Under the pieces are notes generated by a model. It made no database searches and was not told the DNA's origin. It worked only from the letters and a program-made list of their open reading frames with translations. From Nymphaea colorata (Eukaryota > Streptophyta > Magnoliopsida > Nymphaeales > Nymphaeaceae), in assembly GCF_008831285.2 (NCBI RefSeq), contig NC_045146.1, positions 13,345,289 to 13,409,288 on the forward strand: 64,000 nt of DNA, in the 5' to 3' direction. This document shows positions 9,680 through 20,028 of the stretch, piece by piece. Both the position numbers and the translations under genes were made by a program. How positions within the stretch are numbered: position 1 is the first letter of the stretch; each line of letters begins with the position of its first letter.

Positions 9680-11980
9680 GCTTAAGTGACGAGTGACCAC
9701 GTATTCTTTCTCTCTCTAAAATCTAAAGTGGTAGGTGCTACAACCTTAAGAAATTGTGCTCTTACTCCTTTCTCTTTCCACCTTGAAAGAGACATTTGTT
9801 ACTTTTGAGTGGAGTCATAAACAAGTTATCGATGTATGTTTTAGGTTCAGTTTCTGCCAAAAATTCCTTTGCATCATTGCCTTGTCTTTTTCATCTCCCA
9901 TAGGCAAAGCAGAACAATCACAACACAGATTTGAACATGGGTCATTTGTGACATCGTCAACAAAGATCAGTTGCATGGTTTTAAGTTGTATTTGGCTGAT
10001 TGAGTTTGGTGTTGGTCTTACATCTATAAGCACCTTTACCAGTCAATGCATCATTTTGATGAGGGCCTATGCTGATATTGTTCTCCCATTGATCAAGAAT
10101 TTTGATCTTTGGGAAGTATCATGATCATCCAATAAGAAGGGTTTCAATTTATTCAAATGAACGATTTGAACACTTATTGATTCTAATGATTGTAGAGTTG
10201 ATCATTCAGATGTGGATATCGGACCTATGAATGGGGAAGCCTGTCCACAATAGAAGCCACAAATGCTAATAACTTCTTGTGGTGTTTAATTGCCACGGAT
10301 GGGATCTAAGGTTTGAAGTGATCTTATATTTTAGAATGTTAAATTACAATTGTATGATGATATTGTGGTTATCTTGCTCATTTCAGAGATGGTTGATATA
10401 CTAAACGGCTACTTATGCGAATTGACAGAATTCTGGATCCGCTTAAGACATAGTACACATCTATGGCATGTGGTGTACTGGTACAAGTAGACCGTTGCTG
10501 GTATGAACACTGCTAAGTACTAAAATGGCGTCAATTTTTTTTGGAAATCTTACTAAACGCCCTTATTAAACCGTTGGGAATAAGCACCTCTTCTATTTTT
10601 GGGGGGTTTTTCCATGTTATGCAACAAGTGAAGGCATATTACCACGTTTCATTAGATAGGCAGTTTAGTATTTTTGTAAGATGCACTCGCAACTTTGAAT
10701 GCTGAAAGAATGGATTAAGAATTGACAGATGAATTTCATTTTCATTGAATGATTCTTGATACTAAAGCCCACTGATTCAGGTTAGACTAAAAGTGGAATC
10801 GAATGACATTCTTCAGATCACTCTGATAGTGGTTGTTTGAGAACATCATCGTCAGGGAATGAGAAATTGAAATTGTCTTTCATAGTTCTTAATACTGAAA
10901 GTCACTAATTCAGGTTAGACAAATCGTTCAAAGTACTTATTACTATCATTAAAAAAAGGATCAATTGAAATTGTATGTCATTTAGATTCTACTTTTCTGG
11001 TCATATATTCAAGAAGGCTCCTCCAAACATTTTGCTAGAACGATTTATGTGCATATGGGCGTGTAATGACTAAAATACTCCTATTTAATGTTTAAAAAAA
11101 TGTTTTTAAAGATGATAAAAGAATTATGGAAAAAAGTTAAAAGTCTAAAATATATTTTTTATAAAACTTTTGAAAATACACCCAATCCCCTTTCCTTCTT
11201 CCTCCAATGTATATTTGTGTTTGCACAACACGATCACTGTGTCATTTAAAGACCCAAAAGACATAACAACTAGTCTTTTGTTAGTGGTCACATAACATAA
11301 CATATGGCATACACCAGCTTGGCAGCGGATGGCTCAGATTTTGAAAAGAAAAAAGGTACTCTCACATTATTCGACTCTCTTGTCTTTTTCTTTTTTAATT
11401 GGAAAAGTAAAGTTCGACCCATCCGTGGAGCAGCAGGTGCTTTCCTTTCCCTGGTAGTGAACCAGTACGAAGAAATTAGCACCTTAGTTGGTCCCAGAAA
11501 CAGGGTCCACTGAAGAATGTGGACAGCAAACCTAATAATGGAGGTCTGGTTCTGTGATTGCCATTGATGTTGAGCCATACCAGTTACCACCTTTCATCAG
11601 CTGTGACGAATGATGAAGACGGGTATCAACTTGCCTGATCTTGAGGTCAACAACACTTGTCATCATTTTCTTTCTTTCTCTAATGTCTTTCTTTTTCCTT
11701 ATATCAACCTTTCACATGTTCTTCTTCTCTGTCGGCCTTCAGAATTTTCTCATATCAGCTGCTGAACTATCATCCGTTCCGGATTACAACAAGCAGAGAT
11801 GTACTATCATGTTACCGTTACCGTAATTCATTCAAATTTTTCCTAATTTTCTTGGGTGGACCTTTTACTATCTTAAAGTCTCGATCTGAGGGTATAACCA
11901 GCAGCTGTTGAATGATATCATAGGAGAATGATATGCCCATTGATGGCATTGTTATGTGATGGAATTGTTATCAATATATT
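9680..11980. other. Intergenic; weak third copy of an arm segment of the LRR inverted duplication
   Basis: No gene recognised. At about 9840-9970, motifs such as TTGCATCATTG, TTTTTCATCTCCCATAGG and AGAACAATCACAACA are recognisably related to 15690-15770 and to the mirror of 14210-14280. A part of the inverted-duplication arm is therefore present a third time. The rest is AT-rich with only short chance frames. Confidence 0.4.
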
Positions 11981-11984
11981 TGAT

Positions 11985-12885
11985 GCTATTGATCTTTAAA
12001 ATTAATAGTGATCTTTCATGGTGAAAAACGTTTGTTAAATTAAATCACCTACATTTGTTTTTTCTTACTTTTCCTTTTTGACTGGTATCAGAGAAAGAAA
12101 GTCTCCACATGGTCCACATAAAGCGGATTAATTCCTAACCTTAAAGTGATGCACAAGTTAGAATGCAAAATAACAAGATCGATAATGAGAAATATTTGCC
12201 AAAGATCAATGAGGGCCTCTAGACGACCAAGAGACTGTTGGCTTCTTCAACAAGATGATGGTTTGATTCATGTGCACGAACTTTTCAAGGCCAACCTAGA
12301 CTTTTTGAATATGCCTTTTAATTTGAAGGGGGATGAAAATAAAAAACGATATTATGCGAAGTATTAAACATTATCAAACATGAATTTCACCAAAAAAAAG
12401 AAAAGAAAAGAAAGGTTATTATTGTTAAAAATAATTTGTGGCCTACAAAGGAATGATATCTTTGGAGGTAAAGACGCCAACAAAAAATAATAATAACAAA
12501 GTTATAAACAAGAAGGGTCATCAACCTGGCATTGCAAAAAAGATCATTTTAAATATCTCTTGGATTTTCTTTCAGATACGTCTTTGACGAATGATGAAAA
12601 TGGAAAGCATTCTGCAAAGTATCTAACATTATCAAAATTGAGTCTTCCCAGCAATGGGAATCAAGACAATATTGTGACCCACAAGGGAATTACATCTACG
12701 GAGATAAAGATGGCCAATAGAAATAATAATATCATCCTTATCAACAAGGAGGGTTGTCATTCTAGAATTGCAAAAGAACAAAAAAATTAAGAAAATTATC
12801 TAGAGATTATTATAAACAAAGACTATAAATATCAAATCTCACAGTATGAATCCTTAAGGCCAATGGCGGCCTTCTTGTTTGCGTT
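11985..12885 (+). mobile_element. Dispersed 0.7-kb repeat, copy D, with primer-binding-like site
   Basis: It is bounded by the border motif at both ends (GATCTTTCATGGTGAAAAAC near 12010; CCTTAAGGCCAATGGCGGCC near 12850) and carries the same paired internal sub-units as the other copies. Just inside the left border, near 12083, stands CTGGTATCAGAG, which matches the common plant retroelement site complementary to initiator methionine tRNA. With no coding capacity this suggests a TRIM or other non-autonomous LTR-type relic. The single primer-site match could be chance. Confidence 0.45.
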
Positions 12886-12940
12886 TAACAACATCCAAGG
12901 ATGGATGTTGCAGTTAAATTTTCATTTTCTACCTTGGCTG

Positions 12941-13420
12941 CTGGTTACCGCTGAGGGAGAGGGCCTTGAGCAAGGGCAGCTTACCCTAAGCTGAGGGAAT
13001 ACTTCCTTCGAGGATGTTGTTCTCAAGATAGAGCTGGGAGAGGGTGTCGAGGATGGGGCCTGTGATCGGTCTGGGCCCGGAGATCAACAGGACCTGCAAG
13101 AAATGGAGGTCACCTAAGGAAGGAGAGAGGGTTCCCTTCATGAAGATGGTGCTGTCTGTAGTCGGGCGGCCTGGGAGTTGCAGACCAATCACCCTCCTGT
13201 AATCTCCCAAGCTCCAGTCATCTCCCACCCAAGAGGATAGAGATGCCGGTTGTATCTCTTACGACTCTGGATTTGAGGCTGAGAAGCGCAGCCTGCCACA
13301 GGCAGAGCAAGCAGGAGTGGTTGGCTCTGTTTCTGCTGAAACTGCAACTTGGCCAAGAAGAAAATGGATACTCACTACTAGAAACAAAGATAAATGAACA
13401 ACCCAATTTTGGTCTCTCAG
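12941..13420 (-). pseudogene. Truncated LRR-protein pseudogene (mirror of the gene at 17589)
   Basis: The minus strand encodes LRDQNWVVHLSLFLVVSIHF and later VIGLQLPGRPTTDSTIFMKG, SLGDLHFLQVLLISG and LEGSIPSA. These match the signal peptide, N-terminal cap and first repeats of the intact gene at 17589-19376. The start codon has become CTG (13418-13420), a stretch in the N-terminal cap is frame-shifted, and homology ends at roughly residue 175 of about 595. The copy lacks more than two thirds of the gene and should be non-functional as protein. Confidence 0.85.
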
Positions 13421-14660
13421 TTTGGAGATGAACTCTTCTTTTGATATGATAGTTGATATAAATATGCCGCTCAATCTCTCACTCTCTCGCTATATTGGTT
13501 AGGTGATCTTTCTTCACTTTGGAGGAAAGACATAATGATAGAAAGCGTGTAGAGAGAAAAGCTAAGGCGAAACATGGCAGGCCGAACAGTTCTTAGAAGG
13601 AAGCGCGTTAGTTGGAGGATTTATAGGTTCTCCGGGATATAATGTGCCTACTTGCTAGTTCCATTTTTCTGCTTCTATTTTTGTTTTTTTCGGGTGGCAA
13701 TCCTTGTTTTATTCGACACTTATCAATTTCTGCCTTTCCGTTGTAAGGTCTTCTTCTTTTCACATTTGGACACATTCGTTCTTGAGAACTCCACCGCCTA
13801 TAAAACTTACTGAGTGAAGCAGGGTATAGCGAAGAACTCTAGATGTGAGTCAGTTTAGACTTTTCCGGCAAAAGATGCACGGCCAAGTCGGATTCAATCT
13901 TCTTAGGTGCATCTCACCGGTTCGTGTCTTTGCAGGACTATTAACAGCACACATTTTTGTAGATCGATGAATGCAAATGACATCCGATACAGTGATTAAT
14001 GTGAGACTAGTCCCCAAGGGGGTAACGAAAAATTCTGAACGTTTGGATGAAATACTTCTCATATTCATCTAGCCAGATTGATGTCTGAGAATGATTGCAA
14101 GACTTATCAAACCAGAGTCTCAAGAGCTTCATGTTTATTGCGGCTTTGTTTCGGGCAGATTGGCTCGACTGGGATGCTTTGGTTCACAGCCTTGCTGCAA
14201 TATTGTGTAACTGTTCTGCTTTTCAAGATGAAAAAAGGAAACGAATGATGCAGAAGGAATTCTGTCATAACCATGCAGAGCAAAAGCTGCAAAGTTCGAA
14301 GTCAATGGCATGTCGACCGGGAAAGATCAAAGTCTCTGTCATCACTTCCCCGAAATGGTGGCGGATTTCACCAAGAACAACTGGGCAGCAGGAAAGGCCA
14401 TGAATGGCGGGCAAAAATGGCAAACGCACTGGCAAATTTTATATTTGCATTTACATCTGCAACAATACCAGCGCATATTGGCCCGCGGCACCCAGAAGGG
14501 ATATATGGCGTGGTGTCTTGGACTCAATGCCAGCAGTCGGTAAGCCGCTTTGGCAATTGATGTGAAAGTGAATGGCCTTCGTAGAAAGAAACCTTAGACT
14601 ATGAATTTGGAAAAAAGAGGAACGTGTATATAAAGTATGTCCTGACATTAAGTTGAAAAA
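12941..14660. repeat. Left arm of large inverted duplication
   Basis: Read on the minus strand this arm matches 15308-18112 on the plus strand. The match runs from GAACGTGTATATAAAGT near its outer start, through the 14.1-14.3 kb and 13.85-14.05 kb segments, the 5' flank and the first part of the LRR gene, and stops at a GGTAACC motif near 12941. The arms are clearly diverged, so the event is not recent. The spacer is about 650 bases (14660-15308). Confidence 0.8.
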
Positions 14661-15308
14661 AGTGGCGCATGCACACACACACAGACTCTAGGCTTATTAA
14701 ATTGGATTTGATTTGGGTTGGACCTTTATCATATCCTATATAGTCGCACATCAGATATATTTGGATATGTTAATTTAATCAGTAAACAGATCCAAATCGT
14801 TTTTACCTGCTGAATGGATTTAAAATCAAGTTGGCAATAAGATGTCCTTGGCCCATTCACATCCTTACAGACAAACCGGTTAAGGTTATACACGCATAGT
14901 TCAACCATGCAGCCTTCTGCATATGTGAACCCAGCTCGAGCTCAGCATCCAGTTACTGGAATGCAATTGATAATCAGCCTGGCCCTGCACCTTAGTCCTA
15001 TACAGGATTGATGATTCGATGAGAGGTCGAAACCGCCTCTTTGCCCATGGCTTTGAGGTTCGGAACTGTTTCAAAACTTGGGTGGGAAATAGAATGTTCG
15101 TGAATTAAAATAGTGCATCCAAAATCTATAATTTATCTACAGTTTAGAGGAGTAGTGGACCATGGGTATCAAACTGACTGTCAATAGACTATCACCAACC
15201 CATCAACCCTACCAACTACACTAAAACATGATTGATTTGGACCAAAAAAAAAAAAGTTCAGAAACTTGAACATAAATTTCTTGCTCTTTTGATGTATCTT
15301 TTTTCTAT
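14660..15308. other. Spacer between the inverted arms
   Basis: AT-rich unique-looking sequence. The part at 14705-14820 contains GATTTGATTTGGG and GATCCAAATCG motifs resembling a degenerate AT-rich MITE of the kind seen at 33.5 kb. No gene was recognised. Confidence 0.45.
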
Positions 15309-16019
15309 TTAATGCCAGGACACACTTTATATACACGTTCCTCTTTTTTCCAAATTCATAGTCTAAGGTTTCTTTCCACGAAAGTCATTCACTTTTACAT
15401 CAATTGCCCAAGTGGCTTACCACTGCGGGCCTTCACATCTAAGACACCATGCCATCCATCCGTTCTGGCTACTGCGGGCCAGTATGCGCTGATATTGTTC
15501 CAGCTGTAACTATAAATATAAAATTTGCCAGTGTGTTTGCCATTGTTGCCCGCCATTCTTGGCGTTTCCTGCCCAGTTGTTCTTGGTGATCAAGTCCGCC
15601 ACCAATTCCGGGAAGTGATGACAGAGATTTTGATCTTTCACAGTCAACATGCCATTGATTTCAAACTTTGCAGCTTTTACTCTGCATGGTTATGGCAGAA
15701 TTACTTCTGCATCATTGGATTATTTTGTTCATCTCTCAAAGGAAAAGTAGAACAATTACACAATATTGCAGCAAAGGTGTGAACAAAAGCATCGCATTTG
15801 ACCCCATTTACCAGAAAAATAAGCTGCAGGAAACATGAAGTTCTAAAAGACTCTGGTTTTATAGGTCTTTGCCATCATCCTTAAACCAGTCTCACATTAA
15901 TCACTAGATCAGATGTCGATTGCCTTCATCGATCCAAAAAAATGTCCTGTTAATACTCCGGCGAAAACTCGAACCCCGAGTGGCCATGTGTCTTTACCGG
16001 AAAAGTCTAGCAATACGGT

Positions 16020-17152
16020 CTTCAAGAACAATAATTCACCAAAAAGCTTGACTCCACAAGTACTGGTCTGAGTACCTGCAACGGTCTTAAAGCGGATCCA
16101 GATTTCTGGCAATTGCCACAAATAGCCGTTGCTGAAAATTTAGTCAGGGGATCCCTCTGAACACGGGGAAGGATGGTACTGCATTTTCACGGAAGGTTCA
16201 TGTTAACAAGAGCAGAAGATTAGTTTAGTTCGACTTCTTCCTGTAAAAGCACGAATTTTAAACAAGATATGCATGCCCAAGAAATAATGAAATCAAAAGG
16301 CGACCAACCATCTTGGGCAGTCAAATCTCATGATTAAGATAAATGGAGTTGCAGAGGGCGGAGATTTATAAATTTGATTAGTCAGAAGAAATGGGTTGAA
16401 ATTGCGGAAGCATATGCAGAAGATGAATGAATAAAAAATTAGAGACAGAGATCTGTTCTCTGACTGCCCACTGATGTATCAGCATTCATGTCCATCGTCA
16501 CCGGTCGCTGGTCGATAGCAAGGCGCAGTTTCAAACCTTCGCGCTCCAACGTTCAAAACGCTCGTGATGATCAACGGTAAAGGGGCGTCGCTGGATTCAC
16601 CTCAAGCACGAACAACCGTGTGAAAGAAATTAAAATGGAGCCAACAACAAGAGGAAAGATAAAAGTTTTTCTTTTTCAACATTCGTCCCCACCTCATCAA
16701 TTATTTTTTCAAATTCGTGTTGCCCTGTCCGAGTTTTTCAAATTCGTGTTCCACTTTTCCTTAACTGGGACAAATTCATTAAATAAAAAAACTGTGAGAT
16801 TTGACCGGAAAAGGATTCCCTGTTCTGCAGATAATCTTGGTCGTAACCCAAAAACAAAAATGTGTCGATGTTTTTGACGATTAAATATATTGTACATGTA
16901 TATATGTATAATTTTTCCCAATAAACATTAGTGATGATATTAAGGTTCAGAACATGACCTCTATATTAGATCACTCGTGAAAACAACGGAAGAAAACATG
17001 TCATAAAATGTATGATCAGGATAAGTTGAGCAATTAGAAAACAGGAGTTCGATCTTTTTAGGTTATAAAATCCTGCACGTCCAAAAAATTATCTCCACAT
17101 AAGTCTCTAGGTTTCTACCTAGGTAAATCACAGTTACATGAGGCTTGCGTAT
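16020..17152. other. Arm-specific 1.1-kb segment
   Basis: Present only in the right arm of the inverted duplication. It contains a minus-strand copy (about 16650-16860) of the short repeat found at 9185-9320. Clear terminal inverted repeats or target duplications could not be identified, so the segment cannot be assigned to a transposon class. It lies about 440-1570 bases upstream of the LRR start codon and could carry promoter sequence. Confidence 0.5.
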
Positions 17153-17541
17153 GTTACAACTCACGTCTAGAGTTCTTCGCTATATGCTACTTCACTCCAT
17201 AAGTTGTTTAAGCGGTGGTGTTCTCAAGAACGAATGTGTCCAAAGGTGAAAAGAAGTTGACCTTAAAACGGAAAGGCAGAAATTGAAAAATATCGAGTAA
17301 AGCTAGGATTGTCGCCGGAAAAAAACAAAAATAGAAGCAGAAAAATGGAACTAGCAAGTACGCACATTATATCGCAGAAAACCTATAAATCCTCCAGCCA
17401 AGGTGCTTCCTTCTAACAGTTGTTTGGCCTGCCATGTTTCCTCTTTGCTTTTCTCTCTGCACGCTTTCTATCATTATGTCTTCTCCCCAAAGTGAAGAAA
17501 GATCCCCTGACCAATAGAGCGAGAGAGTGAGGGAGAGAGCA

Positions 17542-17553
17542 GCATATTTATAT
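17542..17553 (+). promoter_or_regulatory. Possible TATA region of the LRR gene
   Basis: An ATATTTATAT stretch lies about 35-45 bases upstream of the LRR start codon, preceded by a GAGAGA-rich tract. If used, the 5' leader would be very short. The mirror pseudogene has the related ATATTTATATC here. Low confidence without transcript data. Confidence 0.3.
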
Positions 17554-17588
17554 CAACTACCATATCAAAAGAAGAGTTTATCTTCAAA

Positions 17589-19376
17589 ATGAGAGACCAA
17601 AACTGGGTTGTTCATTTATCTTTGTTTCTAGTAGTCGGTATCCATTTTCTTCATGGCCAAGTTGCAGTTTCAGCAGAAACAGAGCCAGAAACTCCTGCTT
17701 GCTCTGCCTCTGACAGGGCTGCGCTTCTCAATTTCAAATCCAGAGTCGTAAGAGATACGACCGGCATTCTATCCTCTTGGGTAGGCGATGACTGCTGCGG
17801 AGCGTGGGAGGGAATCGAGTGCGACACGACTACAGGAAGGGTGATTGGTCTGCAACTGCAAGGCCGCCCTACTACAGACAGCAGCATCTTCATGAAGGGA
17901 ACCCTCTCTCCTTACTTGGGTGACCTTCAGTTCTTGCAGGTCCTGTTGATCTCCGGTCTCAGACTGATCACAGGCCCCATCCCCGAGAGTATCTCAAGGC
18001 TGTCACTCCTTACCCAACTCTATCTTGAGAACAACATGCTGGAAGGAAGCATCCCCTCAGGCTTAGGTAAGCTGCCATTGCTCAAAGCCCTCTCCCTCGG
18101 AGGTAACCGGCTGTCGGGGACAGTGCCTCCAAGTTTAGGCAACCTAAGGAACTTGGTCCAAATCAACCTGGGGAAGAACCTTTTAACAAGTGGAATGCCA
18201 TTCACTTTGAGAAACCTCCATGGCCTGCAATTTCTAGACCTGAGCTCTAACCTTTTCTCTGGGTACATTCCTAACTTTCTTGGAGACTTGAAGAATCTTA
18301 CATACCTTGACCTGTCCCATAATGAATTCAGTGGAAGCATACCAAGCTCAATTTGTAACTTGCTCAGAATAGTAGACATGAATTTAGAGTACAACAACCT
18401 TACAGGAGTTCTTCCACCACAGATAGGCAACCTGAGAACTCTCAACACTATCTCTGTTAGCCACAATCATCTTATAGGAACCATTCCTGCATCTCTGGCC
18501 GGGCTGCCAAGTCTATGGTACCTTAACCTCTCAAGCAACGCGTTTTCTGATCCATTGCCGGAGTCCCTTGCCAAAGGCCTCCCGTCTCTGCTATCCATCG
18601 ATCTCTCCTACAACAATCTCCAACTGGGAACAGTTCCAAACTGGATAACAAACAGAGCATTGAGAGCCGTCCACCTTGCAGGATGCAGAATAGGAGGCCC
18701 TCTGCCGAAATTCCCCAATGCTTCTAGCATTACTTCCATAGATCTGTCTGATAACTCCATTACCGGCCAAATTGGCAACTTCTTTACCCCCATGACAAGC
18801 TTGGAGACAGCAAAGATATCAAACAATAAGCTGGAATCTGATGTATCACAAATTGTTCTCCCAAGCCAGCTGGCTACCATAGATTTACATTCAAATCATC
18901 TATACGGCCAGGTTTCAGGATTCCTGGCAAACTCAGACCGTTTTCTAGAGTCGGTGTGTTTATCTGGCAACATGATCACAGGTACCATTGCAGAATTTGC
19001 AGAAGGGCAGAATTTGAGAATCCTGGATCTATCTAGCAACAGAATCACGGGCCCTCTTCCCAAGTCTCTGTCAAATTTGGTCAACCTTCAGAGATTGGAT
19101 GTATCAAGGAACGGAATTGAGGGCAACATCCCAGTAAACCTGAGCCAGTTGAAGAGTCTGGAGTGGATCGACGTGTCCATTAACAGACTGCAGGGAAGCA
19201 TTCCAAATTCCCTTGTAGCCCTCACAAGGCTGAGGCATGCAAATTTCAGAAGCAATTTTCTCTGTGGCCTTATACCACAGAGGAGGCCTTTCAACATCTT
19301 CCCTGCAGCGGCATACGCACACAACAAATGCCTATGCGGTACTCCGCTGCCACCTTGTAGGCAAAGAGATTTCTAG
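17589..19376 (+). CDS. Secreted leucine-rich-repeat protein, DRT100/PGIP-like, kinase-less
   Basis: An intronless 595-residue protein. Residues 1-28 form a signal peptide (LSLFLVVGIHFLHG core). A plant LRR N-terminal cap follows at about 34-80, with CSASDRAALLNFKSR and DDCCGAWEGIECD. About 18 to 20 extracellular-type repeats run from residue 95 to 560 (for example NLTYLDLSHNEFSGSIPSSI). The C-terminal cap has the paired-cysteine motif CLCGTPLPPC. There is no transmembrane helix or kinase, so it should act in the apoplast or wall. The family is often auto-annotated as DRT100 or as LRR receptor kinase, and ends RPFNIFPAAAYAHN as here. Binding partner is unknown; polygalacturonase-inhibitor-like or co-receptor roles are only inference. 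The start is the first ATG after the TATA-like stretch. A mirror pseudogene lies at 12.9-13.4 kb. Confidence 0.93.
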   Translation: MRDQNWVVHLSLFLVVGIHFLHGQVAVSAETEPETPACSASDRAALLNFKSRVVRDTTGILSSWVGDDCCGAWEGIECDTTTGRVIGLQLQGRPTTDSSIFMKGTLSPYLGDLQFLQVLLISGLRLITGPIPESISRLSLLTQLYLENNMLEGSIPSGLGKLPLLKALSLGGNRLSGTVPPSLGNLRNLVQINLGKNLLTSGMPFTLRNLHGLQFLDLSSNLFSGYIPNFLGDLKNLTYLDLSHNEFSGSIPSSICNLLRIVDMNLEYNNLTGVLPPQIGNLRTLNTISVSHNHLIGTIPASLAGLPSLWYLNLSSNAFSDPLPESLAKGLPSLLSIDLSYNNLQLGTVPNWITNRALRAVHLAGCRIGGPLPKFPNASSITSIDLSDNSITGQIGNFFTPMTSLETAKISNNKLESDVSQIVLPSQLATIDLHSNHLYGQVSGFLANSDRFLESVCLSGNMITGTIAEFAEGQNLRILDLSSNRITGPLPKSLSNLVNLQRLDVSRNGIEGNIPVNLSQLKSLEWIDVSINRLQGSIPNSLVALTRLRHANFRSNFLCGLIPQRRPFNIFPAAAYAHNKCLCGTPLPPCRQRDF

Positions 19377-19379
19377 CGC

Positions 19380-20028
19380 TGAGCCAGCACGCCGCTGACT
19401 CAGAAGCCAAATGGGATCTACGAGTCATGACATCATTGGACTCAAGCAGAAATATCTTGATTTTGACCATGAAAGAAAACACAGAAAGGAATGACAGTGG
19501 GGACTCAGCCATCACGTTTAACTTTCAGATCCCTTGTTCTTTCACGTATCTCGTGGATTTTATCGGTTGTTCATTCATGAAAAGTGAGAGAAGAATCCCC
19601 TTTTTCTCTTACCTAGAATGCTTGTTTTATGACTAGAGATTGTCGGTATTGATGCTTACAAACAGTTACAGTTAAATTTAATGTCCTTCCTTTGTTTTTT
19701 GCTTGATTATAAGTACGGTGCCACTCATTGACGCTGTAGCTGAAGTTATCCGTCACCCATGGATGAATCCAATTGTATAAAACGTAACTCACTGGCAACT
19801 TCAAAAGAGAGATCGCACAGTACAAGCTTCGAAGCAAACGAAATGGAAACTTTTCATTAGGGGCGCGAACAAAATTCCAAATAAAAAAATCTCCATTACC
19901 AGAAGCAGAAGAAATTCGAAAAGGAACTTCAATTGCAAAGCGGGAACATGACATTTACAGAAGGCGCAAGTGACGCCAACCTAGAATTCCTATTCCTTCT
20001 GGATCAACCACAGTTGATTCCTGAGGGA
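19380..20028. other. Intergenic between convergent LRR and HMG genes
   Basis: Presumably holds the 3' untranslated regions of the LRR gene (plus) and the HMG gene (minus). No other feature was recognised. Confidence 0.5.

Larger units (their letters stand above)
15308..18112. repeat. Right arm of large inverted duplication
   Basis: This arm corresponds to 12941-14660 in mirror orientation and leads into the intact LRR gene. Matching blocks are 15310-15790, 15830-16015 and 17155-18112. Between the second and third blocks lie about 1.13 kb (16020-17152) with no counterpart in the left arm: either an insertion here or a deletion there. Confidence 0.8.

Noticed and set aside
9756-10124. A 122-codon plus frame
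   Set aside because: It overlaps a segment that recurs in the inverted-duplication arms, where the same frame is not preserved, so it is unlikely to be coding.
18020-18466. A 148-codon minus-strand frame
   Set aside because: It is antisense to the LRR repeats and created by their periodic composition.
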